Source of the DNA: Candidatus Marimicrobium litorale | Lineage (GTDB): Bacteria > Pseudomonadota > Gammaproteobacteria > Pseudomonadales > Halieaceae | Assembly: GCF_026262645.1 (NCBI RefSeq) | Contig: NZ_SHNO01000001.1 | Coordinates: forward strand, 496,001-560,000 | Length of the DNA: 64,000 nucleotides | Reading direction: 5' to 3' | Program-made: the position numbers and the translations under genes | Shown here: positions 17,541 through 25,216 of the stretch, one piece after another | Layout: the number at the start of each line of letters is the position of its first letter | Numbering within the stretch: the stretch's first letter is position 1 | The notes under the pieces: generated by a model | What the model saw: only the letters and a program-made list of their open reading frames with translations | The model's database searches: none | What the model was told of the DNA's origin: nothing

Positions 17541-17570
17541 GTCAATGGTGTGATTAGACTCACCATTGAC
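17541..17570. promoter_or_regulatory. perfect inverted repeat, candidate operator
   Basis: GTCAATGGTG (17541-17550) and CACCATTGAC (17561-17570) are exact reverse complements with a 10-base spacer, so the half-site centres are 20 bases apart, two helical turns. The repeat ends 40 bases before the start codon of the radical SAM gene. There is no T-run, so a terminator is unlikely. A dimeric regulator binding site or a leader hairpin is more plausible. Confidence 0.55.
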
Positions 17571-17610
17571 TGTAAAGCTTTGTTATTTAAAACAGCTATT
17601 TGAGAACGCA

Positions 17611-19101
17611 ATGGCAAGAATCGCAATAGTGAAATTGTTCAATGGCCTTAATCTGGCGCCGGCACAACTCGCCGGGCAGTTGTTGGCCGCGGGTCATGAG
17701 GTAAAAATAATTTACTTCAAGGAAACGCTTGCCCTACCCACTGCCGAGGCAGGCGACTACCTCGAGTTAGATTATCCCGGTACAGGCTTTGTCGCTAATG
17801 GCGAGGAGTACTCAGTAGATCTCTACAGGCCCGTCAGTGAAAGCGAAGAGCAATTACTGGTGGAGGAATTGCGCGACTTCAATCCGGACTGCATCGGCTT
17901 TACTGTGTTCTCGGGCATGATTGGCCTGTGCGGAGAGATAAGTGACTCTCTCCGAAAGTTTTTCGATATCCCCATCATATGGGGAGGCTCGGGCCCGACA
18001 CTTGAACCCGAAAAGTGTATCGACTACGCGGATCTTTTGTGTATCAACGAAGGCGAGGCGGTAATCGTAGAGCTGGCTGATCGACTTGATGCCAATACTG
18101 GCTTCACGGATATCGAGGGTACCTGGTGCAAGGACAACACTGAGGTCATTCGCAATCCGGATCGTTCTCTCATGGCTTTGGATGATCTGGCGATGCCTGA
18201 TTGGTCCCTGGACCGTTACGTCTATATTAATGAAGACAAAGTGGAGCGTAACTACTATCCGGAGGTAACACGGGCCTACTCCATTATGACCCAACGTGGG
18301 TGCCCGTTCTCGTGTCATTTCTGCATAGAAAGTAAGTACCAGGATATGTTTGGGCGCAAAAACTCGCTGCGCCGGAAATCCATGGATCTTATCCTTGAAG
18401 AGCTCAAGTGGGCGAAAGAGAACCTCCCAATCAAGAAAGTCATGTTTTATGATGATGTCTTCACAGTACATCCACGCTGGCTTGGTGAATTCCTGCCACG
18501 CTACCGTGAGGAGATAGGGCTGCCGTTCTGGTGTTATTCCTACCCTACTACCCATGATCGGGAGTTGCTTGGCAAGCTTAAGGATGCAGGCTGCGTCGCG
18601 ATTACAATGGGCGTGCAATCCGGAAGCGAGCGAATTTTGCGAGACTACTTCAATCGGCCAACCAAAACGGAACGTGTGATAGAAGCGGCACAGGAAATAG
18701 TCGATACCGGAATTACCGGCTTTTATGATTTGATTACCCGGGTCGATTTTGAAACGGTTGATGACATGGAAGAAACGTTTGAGTTTTTGCTGAAGTTCCC
18801 CATCCAGATGAACACGTTCATGCTGCCTAACATGACGAGCTACCCCAACTACCAGTACAGTGAAGACGTGATTGCTGCAGAGAATGCCGGTACCTTAAAC
18901 CGGCCATCGGAAGATGAGTATGAGTATTACCATCACCTTTACCTACTCTCTCGTTCAACGCTGCCACTGAGCAAGATCCGTGAGATCAGGGGCGACCCGC
19001 GCTACCGCGAGAACCCGACACTGATGAAAGAGTATTTTGATCACCAGCCGGTTATGAATTTCACAGATCCGGTCGCGCATCGGGAGCGGCAAGCCGTCTG
19101 A
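17611..19101 (+). CDS. B12-binding-domain radical SAM protein
   Basis: A 496-residue protein with an N-terminal Rossmann-like cobalamin-binding domain (about residues 1-160; AQLAGQLLAAGHEVKIIYF, GFTVFSGMIGLC, WGGSGPTLEPE). A radical SAM core follows, whose CPFSCHFC places the [4Fe-4S] cysteines at 231, 235 and 238. Downstream, FYDDVFTVHPRWL and TMGVQSGSERILRDYFNR are typical core strands. Related enzymes include BchE-type cyclases and cobalamin-dependent methylases, but the substrate here cannot be named. The N-terminal domain lacks an obvious DxHxxG motif, so cobalamin may bind base-off without His ligation. No biosynthetic neighbours are seen, and pspF is convergent with four bases between the stops. 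ATG 17611 follows GAGAA. Confidence 0.83.
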   Translation: MARIAIVKLFNGLNLAPAQLAGQLLAAGHEVKIIYFKETLALPTAEAGDYLELDYPGTGFVANGEEYSVDLYRPVSESEEQLLVEELRDFNPDCIGFTVFSGMIGLCGEISDSLRKFFDIPIIWGGSGPTLEPEKCIDYADLLCINEGEAVIVELADRLDANTGFTDIEGTWCKDNTEVIRNPDRSLMALDDLAMPDWSLDRYVYINEDKVERNYYPEVTRAYSIMTQRGCPFSCHFCIESKYQDMFGRKNSLRRKSMDLILEELKWAKENLPIKKVMFYDDVFTVHPRWLGEFLPRYREEIGLPFWCYSYPTTHDRELLGKLKDAGCVAITMGVQSGSERILRDYFNRPTKTERVIEAAQEIVDTGITGFYDLITRVDFETVDDMEETFEFLLKFPIQMNTFMLPNMTSYPNYQYSEDVIAAENAGTLNRPSEDEYEYYHHLYLLSRSTLPLSKIREIRGDPRYRENPTLMKEYFDHQPVMNFTDPVAHRERQAV

Positions 19102-19105
19102 GGGT

Positions 19106-20116
19106 TTACGTGCTGACGGTGCGCCTGCGCCGTCTGCTGGACAGCTTGTATTTTCTTACCAAGCTGCGCATTTGGTTATAGCTCAGTCCTAATGTTTCTG
19201 CTGCCGCTCGCTGTATACCCCCGTTCTCCTCAAGTGCACGCTGCAGCAACGTCTGCTCAAGGGTACTTATCTGGCTATGAAAATCTACAATAGCGCCGTC
19301 AGTCTCCCGCGTATCCTGCGTTTGTGTGGGTAATTCCTCAGCGTAGGGCGACCGAAACGGGTCGAGGACTAGTTTATCGACCGGGGTTTCAGGGTCTCCC
19401 CAGCGAAACAAGGATCGTTCCACAGTACTCCTCAACTCTCTCACATTGCCCGGCCAGGGCTGGCTCTGCAGCAGTGCCAGTGCTTCTGGACTAAATCCGG
19501 GGAACAGCTTCCAGCCTAGCTCGGCGCATAATTGCACTGCGAAGTGTTCAGCCAGTTCCTCGATATCGTCTGCCCGGTGGCGCAGGGGTGGAAGGTGCAC
19601 GACGTCGAAACTCAATCGGTCCAGGAGGTCTGCCCGAAATCGTTGCTCTAATACCAGCTGGTGCAGGTCGACGTTACTAGCGCCTATAATGCGCACATCG
19701 ACCTGAAGTGTCTCCTGCCCGCCGAGACGTTCAAACTCCCCATATTCAACCAGTCGCAGGATTTTTTCCTGCACACCGGACGATAGCGAGGCGATCTCAT
19801 CAAGGAATAATGTGCCTCCATCCGCTCTCTCAAAGCGTCCTTTGCGACGCTGTTTGGCGCCCGTGAAGGCGCCTGCTTCATGCCCAAAAAGTTCCGAGTC
19901 CAGTAAGGCATCGGATAAGGCGGCACAGTTTATCCTGATTAGCGGCGCCTCCCAGCGGGCGGACAGAAAGTGCAGTCGCTCGGCGGCCAGTTCTTTGCCG
20001 GTTCCTCGTTCGCCCATCAACAACACCGGACGTTCGATACCCGCGAGCAGGGAGAGCTGGTCCAGGGCGCCGGCCAGAGCCGTTGAGCGGCCGATCATGC
20101 GATTAGGCTTTCTCAT
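19106..20116 (-). CDS. pspF: PspF, sigma-54-dependent phage-shock activator
   Basis: A 336-residue enhancer-binding protein that opens sigma-54 promoters of psp genes. It begins directly with the AAA+ domain: Walker A GERGTGKE near residue 37, the sigma-54 contact loop ELFGHEAGAFTGAK, Walker B GGTLFLDEI, and WPGNVRELRSTVERS. The C-terminal Fis-type helix-turn-helix is AAAETLGLSYNQMRSLVRKYKL. There is no receiver or other N-terminal input domain, as in true PspF, which is held inactive by PspA. It is divergent from pspA across about 200 AT-rich bases that carry a sigma-54-like promoter. Confidence 0.93.
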   Translation of the reverse strand: MRKPNRMIGRSTALAGALDQLSLLAGIERPVLLMGERGTGKELAAERLHFLSARWEAPLIRINCAALSDALLDSELFGHEAGAFTGAKQRRKGRFERADGGTLFLDEIASLSSGVQEKILRLVEYGEFERLGGQETLQVDVRIIGASNVDLHQLVLEQRFRADLLDRLSFDVVHLPPLRHRADDIEELAEHFAVQLCAELGWKLFPGFSPEALALLQSQPWPGNVRELRSTVERSLFRWGDPETPVDKLVLDPFRSPYAEELPTQTQDTRETDGAIVDFHSQISTLEQTLLQRALEENGGIQRAAAETLGLSYNQMRSLVRKYKLSSRRRRRTVST

Positions 20117-20248
20117 AGGTTAAATATACCTTCTAATAGAAAGAAAAACTGTCTGTTATAGGAGTAAAAAACCTTATATGGAAATAATTTTTTTACACAA
20201 CGACCGAGAATCGGATAAAACACAATAAAAACAATGTGATGAGAACTA

Positions 20249-20264
20249 TGGCACGATCCCTGAT
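20249..20264 (+). promoter_or_regulatory. sigma-54-type promoter candidate for pspABC
   Basis: TGGCACG-ATCC-CTGAT keeps the -24 element of the sigma-54 consensus (TGGCACG-N4-TTGCA) exactly. At -12 it keeps TG but has A where C is usual. It lies about 50 bases before the pspA start, and the AT-rich DNA upstream towards pspF would suit PspF enhancer and IHF sites. The divergent PspF gene makes the assignment likely despite the imperfect -12. Confidence 0.6.
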
Positions 20265-20314
20265 AAGTAATTGGGTAATACGAAACACAGCAAAGCCATA
20301 ACAGGAGCCTCCCG

Positions 20315-20998
20315 ATGAGCATCTTTTCACGTATGTCGGACATCATAAATTCCAACATCAATGCCATGCTGGACCAGGCGGAAGATCCGGCGAAGATGGT
20401 GCGCCTGATTATTCAGGAAATGGAGGACACCCTGGTGGAAGTTCGCACATCGTCTGCACGGGTTCTGGCAGAGCGCAAGCAGGCGACACGACGACTCGAG
20501 CAGGCCAGAGCTGACGCGGAGAGCTGGGAGGAGAAGGCCCGGCTGGCCATCTCGAGGCAGCGGGAGGATCTCGCTCGGGGTGCGCTGCAGGAGAAGCGCG
20601 CAATCGACGAGGAGGTTGCGCTGGTAGAGGCTGAACTCACCGCCGCCGACGAGCACATCGAGCACTTGAGTACTGAGGTATTGCAGTTACAACAGAAACT
20701 GGATGATGCACGGGCGCGGCAAAAGGCCCTGAGTTTGCGCACTCAGACCGTGCAGTCGCGTATCAAGGTTAAGCGTCAGATTCAACGAGACGCGCTGGAT
20801 GATGCTTTTTTTCGCTTTGAGCGCTTTGAACGCAGGATGGATACACTGGAAAGCCAGTTGGAGGCCATGGATATTGGGCGCGATGTATCTCCGGGTCTCG
20901 CTGCGCAAATTAACGTGCTCACTGACGATGAGCGAATCAGTGATGACCTGGAGCGACTTAAAAAGGCAATGGCTGGAAGCGTCGATGGCGCGAAATGA
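20315..20998 (+). CDS. pspA: PspA, phage-shock membrane-stabilising protein
   Basis: A 227-residue PspA/IM30 family protein. The amphipathic N-terminal helix (MSIFSRMSDIINSNINAML) is followed by EDPAKMVRLIIQEMEDTLVEVR, the family's conserved segment. Long coiled-coil helices continue to about residue 185. PspA binds stressed inner membrane and, when free, inhibits PspF. GGAG lies about nine bases before ATG 20315. First gene of pspABC; the C-terminal helix is somewhat divergent, as expected outside the Enterobacteria. Confidence 0.95.
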   Translation: MSIFSRMSDIINSNINAMLDQAEDPAKMVRLIIQEMEDTLVEVRTSSARVLAERKQATRRLEQARADAESWEEKARLAISRQREDLARGALQEKRAIDEEVALVEAELTAADEHIEHLSTEVLQLQQKLDDARARQKALSLRTQTVQSRIKVKRQIQRDALDDAFFRFERFERRMDTLESQLEAMDIGRDVSPGLAAQINVLTDDERISDDLERLKKAMAGSVDGAK

Positions 20999-21068
20999 CG
21001 CTTGGAAGCGTTCGCGAACTATAATGCGGTTACCTTTTTTGAAGTAGTCTCATCCAAGGATATAAGCA

Positions 21069-21332
21069 ATGGAATTCTGGAAATTCATGTTTGTTCCCAC
21101 TATTTTGTTTTTGACAGTGGTGGCACCGATCTGGATAACGATGCACTACCGCAGCGTAAACCGGTCTTCTCGCAGTCTCAGTCAGGAAGACCGGGGGTCG
21201 ATAGAACATATGTTAGAAACGGTGGACAAGTTGACGGAACGAATCGTGTCGCTGGAGGCGATTCTTGACGAGGATCATGCCCGCTGGCGGCAGCAGGTAA
21301 GCCGAGAACAGCAGGGTGAAAGTAAGGAGTAG
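21069..21332 (+). CDS. pspB: PspB, phage-shock signalling membrane protein
   Basis: An 87-residue protein with one N-terminal membrane helix (FMFVPTILFLTVVAPIWITMHY) and a cytosolic coiled-coil tail (LETVDKLTERIVSLEAILDED, then DHARWR), the PspB pattern. With PspC it senses envelope damage and frees PspF from PspA. It starts 70 bases after pspA. A perfect TATAAT at 21020-21025 in that gap could be an extra promoter, but no matching -35 at normal spacing was found. Its stop is followed immediately by pspC. Confidence 0.92.
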   Translation: MEFWKFMFVPTILFLTVVAPIWITMHYRSVNRSSRSLSQEDRGSIEHMLETVDKLTERIVSLEAILDEDHARWRQQVSREQQGESKE

Positions 21333-21335
21333 ATG

Positions 21336-21857
21336 ATGACCGGTAAAAAACGACGGGCAGGGTGGCGTAAAGACCTCGCGCACGGCGAGGCTGGCAATTT
21401 TTACAGTCGCAGGCGTGAAGGCTGGGGACTTAATCTCTACCGCAACTCACAGGAGCGTGTGCTTTCCGGCGTGGCCGCTGGGCTGGCAGATTACTGGGAT
21501 GTGGCTCCCTGGGTGGTGCGCCTTCTGTGGGTTGGTGCATTTTTATTTACCGGGACACTGGCATTGTGGGTATACCTCGTTGCCTGGTTTCTGATGGCGC
21601 GTCGACCCGCTCGCGCTTCATCCAGCGGACACGGTGAAGATGAACTGGAGTACGAGGATGGTCCGGTAGACATGGAATATGATGAGCGTCATCAGGGCTA
21701 CAGGCCCCGCAAAGTTTTTCGCTACAGTGATAGCAGCAGTGTCCGCCTGCGACGAGCAAGGGAGCGATTGGACGCCGCGCTGCGTCGAGTTGAGGATATG
21801 GAGTCTTATGTGACATCTCGTCAGTATCGACTGAACCGGGAGTTCTCAAAATTATAG
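21336..21857 (+). CDS. pspC: PspC-domain envelope-stress protein
   Basis: A 173-174-residue PspC-family protein. The PspC domain is at about residues 34-90: NLYRNSQERVLSGVAAGLADYW, VAPWVVRLLWVGAFLF and the second helix TLALWVYLVAWFLMA. It is longer than E. coli PspC, with a basic N-terminal extension and a C-terminal arm predicted as coiled coil (RLRRARERLDAALRRVEDMESY). AAGGAG at 21324-21329 suits ATG 21336 better than ATG 21333. No pspD follows. Confidence 0.9.
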   Translation: MTGKKRRAGWRKDLAHGEAGNFYSRRREGWGLNLYRNSQERVLSGVAAGLADYWDVAPWVVRLLWVGAFLFTGTLALWVYLVAWFLMARRPARASSSGHGEDELEYEDGPVDMEYDERHQGYRPRKVFRYSDSSSVRLRRARERLDAALRRVEDMESYVTSRQYRLNREFSKL

Positions 21858-22194
21858 TCCACAAACGGCACGGGTGAAGCAATGCAAAGGCTGCTGGCAA
21901 TCAGTTTTCCGGCGCGTTTATCTGTCGATAGCGCTGATCAAGCGAACGCGTGCAAAAAGGACGTAACCAGGCCGCGAGGCATTGGCCCCTAAAAAAGTAC
22001 GTGAATGTTGAGGGCGTCTGTTTCCTGCGGCAGTCGTAGACGGCTCAGAAGAAGCGGGCTAAACAGGCAGTGTATGGAGTAATCCATGAGTCTCATGTAG
22101 TGCATTTTTACTCCACCGGGTCACAGGCTGTACTCGTCCAAATATTTTTCATGGTTGGCTTGCTATCTCATTATTAGAGGCTACTTTGTATACA
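21858..22194. other. intergenic region between pspC and the candidate sRNA
   Basis: About 340 bases in which I see no gene with family features and no terminator immediately after pspC. TATACA at 22189-22194 could be the -10 box of the small transcript proposed next; no convincing -35 was identified. The remainder shows nothing assignable. Confidence 0.4.
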
Positions 22195-22305
22195 GCGCGT
22201 TGCTCCCCAGCGCGCGTTGAACACGTCCCCTAGCCGATGTTTCTGCCCCGAAACATACGGCTATTTCGCCCGCAATCATTTTTTGATCAGCGGGCTTTTT
22301 TATTT
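22195..22305 (+). ncRNA. candidate small RNA with C-rich loops, ending at a terminator
   Basis: About 100 bases that fold into consecutive hairpins and end in a strong terminator. Hairpin one (near 22195-22217) is GC-rich with loop CCCC. A linker carries GTCCCCT at 22225-22231. Hairpin two (22232-22262) pairs AGCCGATGTTT with AAACATaCGGCT (one bulged A) around loop CTGCCCCG. The terminator stem is GCCCGC/GCGGGC (22268-22295) followed by T residues. Three C-rich stretches would thus be exposed, resembling sRNAs that pair with Shine-Dalgarno sequences. No known RNA family was recognised and transcription is not proven. It could instead be a leader-attenuator for ppk, but the terminator is 240 bases ahead of that gene. 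Confidence 0.45.
22268..22303 (+). terminator. rho-independent terminator
   Basis: GCCCGC (22268-22273) and GCGGGC (22290-22295) form a six-pair GC stem. The internal AATCA/TGATC sequences allow extra pairing, and T-rich sequence follows from 22296. It ends either the candidate sRNA or the psp transcript, and is separated from ppk by 240 bases. Confidence 0.8.
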
Positions 22306-22543
22306 TTTTCAGTGTGATAACTTTATTTCTTGATGTAATTTATCGTTGTCCCAGTGTGATCTGGTTCTGTTTGACGCGCAGAGGGTCTCGGCCCTGTTGG
22401 GCGGGTCGGCACCCGTATCCCTGGGGCGGAATGCAGTGTCGCCGTTAGCGACTGTCCGATAACGCCATAACAACGCTAATCCCGCGCCGAAAAGCAGGCT
22501 AGACAGTGGCCTCGTGCGGCTGCAGGCCATGCCAGGAGAGAGT

Positions 22544-24691
22544 ATGCCTAATCCGATCAAGGTACGCCTTGCGGACCTGCTAGATCATGATTTATTCATG
22601 CCTCGGGAGCTTAGCTGGCTGTCTTTTAACGCGAGAGTGTTGCAAGAGGCAGCCGATACGTCTGTTCCTTTGATCGAAAGGCTGCGATTCCTTGGAATTT
22701 ACTCCAAGAATGTCGATGAGTTTTTTCGGGTGAGAGTGGCAGAGGTGCGCAGATTGATTGCGGTCTCCTCGGGAGACAACAGGCAGCAGGCAAAGGAACT
22801 CCTTGTTGCTATCCAGAAGCGAGTAGCGGAGTTGCAAAAAGAGTTTGACCGGATATACGCAGATTTACTGCGTAGTCTGCAGAAACGCGGTATTTACCTC
22901 ATTACAGAAGAGCAGTTAGAAGAGGGACAGGCGCGTTTTGTACAGGAGTATTTTACCCAGACGGTGCTGCCGCAATTGGAGCCCATACTGTTAACCGAAG
23001 GCACGGCGATCCCGCCGCTGAATGAGGAATCGCTATATCTGGCGATAGATATAAAAAGTCGAAGCGAACGCCATCTTGCGGTGGTCGACGTGCCCACAGA
23101 CAGGTTGGATCGATTTGTAGAGATACCTCGAAAAAAAGCCAAGCGTGGACGAGTTTTTATTGTGCTGGAAGACATTATTAGAGCCTGTTTACCGCAAGTG
23201 TTTCGGGGCGTTTTACCGATAGACATCGCGAAAGCCTACTGTTTCAAGTTTACCCGAGATGCGGAGTTGGAGATCGATGCAGGCATTACGCAGAGTCTCA
23301 TTGATAAAATGGCGTCAAGTCTGAAGCGTCGGCGCATGGCCGAGACGGTGCGCATGGTGTATGACGTCAAAATGCCACAGAGGATCCTGGACCAGCTCAC
23401 CGGGCGGTTTGGTTTCGGCAAGTATGACAGCATGATTGCTGGCGGACGCTACCACAACTCCAAGGATTTTATCGATTTCCCCAACGTGGGCGCCAAGCAT
23501 CTCTTCGCGAAGCCGATGCCGCCGATACGTCTGCCACAACTTGACGCAAGGGACTGCATTTTTGACGCGGTGCGTGAGAAGGATGTTTTCCTCTACTATC
23601 CCTACCATCCCTTTGATTATGTAGTAGACCTTCTCAAGACAGCGGCCCTGGACCCCCACGTGAGTAAGATAAGTATTTGTCTTTATCGAGTAGCGCGAGA
23701 TTCTCGCGTTATTGATGCACTTGTAAACGCCGTTCAGAATGGAAAAAAAGTGCTGGCAGTGGTTGAGTTGGCGGCACGTTTCGATGAAGAAGCTAACATC
23801 AACTGGGCGCAGAGCCTCACGGAAAATGGAATCCAGGTTCTGTTTGGTATTCCTGGTTTAAAAGTTCATAGCAAGCTCCTGCTGATAGAGCGTAAAGAAG
23901 GCAATTCGGCTCGTTACTACAGCTATGTGGGAACAGGAAACTTTAATGAAAAGACCGCGCGCAGGTATACCGATTTCGGTTTAATGACGCACGACCAGAA
24001 TATGGGCAAGGACGTACAGGGCGTCTTCGATTTTCTCCAATACACGTATAAACAACCGCAATATCGTTTATTGATGGTCTCTCCGTACAGTGTTCGCAGC
24101 GGATTACTGGAACTTATCGAGCAGGAAATTTCAAATGCCCGTTCAGGGTACCGGGCATCCATGACGCTTAAATGCAACAGCCTTGTCGATAAGCAGATCG
24201 TAACAAAGCTGTACGAAGCCAGTCAGGCCGGCGTGGAGGTTCGATTGATTGTGCGAGGCATGTGCTCTCTTTTGCCGGGCGTGAAGGGTATTTCTGAAAA
24301 TATTCAAGCTGTGAGCATAGTGGACCGCTTTCTCGAACACCCGCGCGCCTATATTTTTTATAACAGGGGCTCACCGAAATACCTGATAGGTTCAGCGGAT
24401 TTAATGACGCGCAACCTCGACTACCGAGTGGAAGTCTTGTGCCCCATTTTTGATGAGGATGCGCAGCGTGTGATTCAGGATACGCTCGATCAGCAGTGGC
24501 ATGACAACGAAAAAGCGCGCGTGTTGGACCAGAGTCAGCGCAACAGATATATCAAGCGCAGAAAAAAAGCGGCGAGAATTCGTTCGCAAAATACAATTTA
24601 TCGCTATCTTTCTACAGGAAAGCTGCCACGTTACCCTAAGTCGCGGATGAATGACCCGGCGAGACGAAGGCGTAAGCCACGCAACCCATAG
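22544..24691 (+). CDS. ppk: polyphosphate kinase 1
   Basis: A 715-residue PPK1, which reversibly transfers the gamma-phosphate of ATP to polyphosphate. The N domain starts with RELSWLSFNARVLQEA and LRFLGIYSKNVDEFFRVR. Two phospholipase-D-like C-terminal domains follow, with FLYYPYHPFD and the autophosphorylated His in GLKVHSKLLLIER at about residue 442. YSYVGTGNFNEKTARRYTDF and IGSADLMTRNLDYRVEVL are further family blocks. AGGAGAG at 22532-22538 sets the start at ATG 22544 rather than 22514. The C-terminal tail is strongly basic. No exopolyphosphatase gene is adjacent. Polyphosphate accumulation fits the stress theme of the neighbouring psp locus. Confidence 0.95.
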   Translation: MPNPIKVRLADLLDHDLFMPRELSWLSFNARVLQEAADTSVPLIERLRFLGIYSKNVDEFFRVRVAEVRRLIAVSSGDNRQQAKELLVAIQKRVAELQKEFDRIYADLLRSLQKRGIYLITEEQLEEGQARFVQEYFTQTVLPQLEPILLTEGTAIPPLNEESLYLAIDIKSRSERHLAVVDVPTDRLDRFVEIPRKKAKRGRVFIVLEDIIRACLPQVFRGVLPIDIAKAYCFKFTRDAELEIDAGITQSLIDKMASSLKRRRMAETVRMVYDVKMPQRILDQLTGRFGFGKYDSMIAGGRYHNSKDFIDFPNVGAKHLFAKPMPPIRLPQLDARDCIFDAVREKDVFLYYPYHPFDYVVDLLKTAALDPHVSKISICLYRVARDSRVIDALVNAVQNGKKVLAVVELAARFDEEANINWAQSLTENGIQVLFGIPGLKVHSKLLLIERKEGNSARYYSYVGTGNFNEKTARRYTDFGLMTHDQNMGKDVQGVFDFLQYTYKQPQYRLLMVSPYSVRSGLLELIEQEISNARSGYRASMTLKCNSLVDKQIVTKLYEASQAGVEVRLIVRGMCSLLPGVKGISENIQAVSIVDRFLEHPRAYIFYNRGSPKYLIGSADLMTRNLDYRVEVLCPIFDEDAQRVIQDTLDQQWHDNEKARVLDQSQRNRYIKRRKKAARIRSQNTIYRYLSTGKLPRYPKSRMNDPARRRRKPRNP

Positions 24692-24769
24692 CGTCATTCG
24701 CGCAACAAGGTGTAAACTCACGTCGGGCAAGAACGCAGCCCTGCGAATATTATTTTTGGGAGAACGAAT

Positions 24770-25138
24770 GTGATTGCATATACGACTATCGGTACAGCTA
24801 ACATTGAAAGTGCCAAGGCTTTTTATTTGGAGCTGCTCGCGGAGCTTAAAGCTAATATTGTGATGGACACCGGCCGTCTCGCGGTTATTGGTACTCCAGC
24901 AGGTGGAGGAATGTTAGCGGTGTGTACTCCCTATGACGAAGGAGAGCCGAATCCCGGTAACGGTAATATGATTGCGATTACGCCGGGTTCGACAGAGCTG
25001 GTGGATCAGTTGTACAACAAGGCTATTGCGTTGGGCGCCGCGGATGAAGGTGAGCCCGGAGAACGCATGGAAGGTTTTTATGGCGCCTATTGTCGTGATG
25101 CGGACGGTAACAAAGTGTGTTTCTGTCATTTTGGTTGA
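24770..25138 (+). CDS. VOC/glyoxalase superfamily protein
   Basis: A 122-residue protein of the vicinal oxygen chelate fold, with paired beta-alpha-beta-beta-beta units: IAYTTIGTANIESAKAFYLEL, VIGTPAGGGMLAVCTPYD, and EGFYGAYCRDADGNKVCFCHF with the typical D-x-D-G-N end. Family members include glyoxalase, dioxygenases and antibiotic-resistance proteins; the substrate is unknown here. The start is GTG 24770, with GGGAGA about eight bases upstream, because the nearby ATG runs straight into TGA. Confidence 0.82.
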   Translation: MIAYTTIGTANIESAKAFYLELLAELKANIVMDTGRLAVIGTPAGGGMLAVCTPYDEGEPNPGNGNMIAITPGSTELVDQLYNKAIALGAADEGEPGERMEGFYGAYCRDADGNKVCFCHFG

Positions 25139-25216
25139 ACGACGGTCCAGCACGCGCGGGGTGATTGGGGGCAGCATGCTCGAGCGGGAATCCACGTTGC
25201 ACAGGCGTATAAACTA

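Larger units (their letters stand above)
17018..17610. other. long intergenic region upstream of the radical SAM gene
   Basis: 593 bases without a convincing gene on either strand; short ORFs here show no family features. The region holds a CRP-like palindrome at 17407-17422 and a perfect 10-base inverted repeat at 17541-17570. This suggests that it is a regulatory region for the gene starting at 17611. No terminator with a T-run was seen after the small zinc-ribbon gene. Confidence 0.5.

Noticed and set aside
17854-18618. 254-codon minus-strand ORF
   Set aside because: It is antisense to the radical SAM gene with its intact CxxxCxxC motif, and shows no domain.
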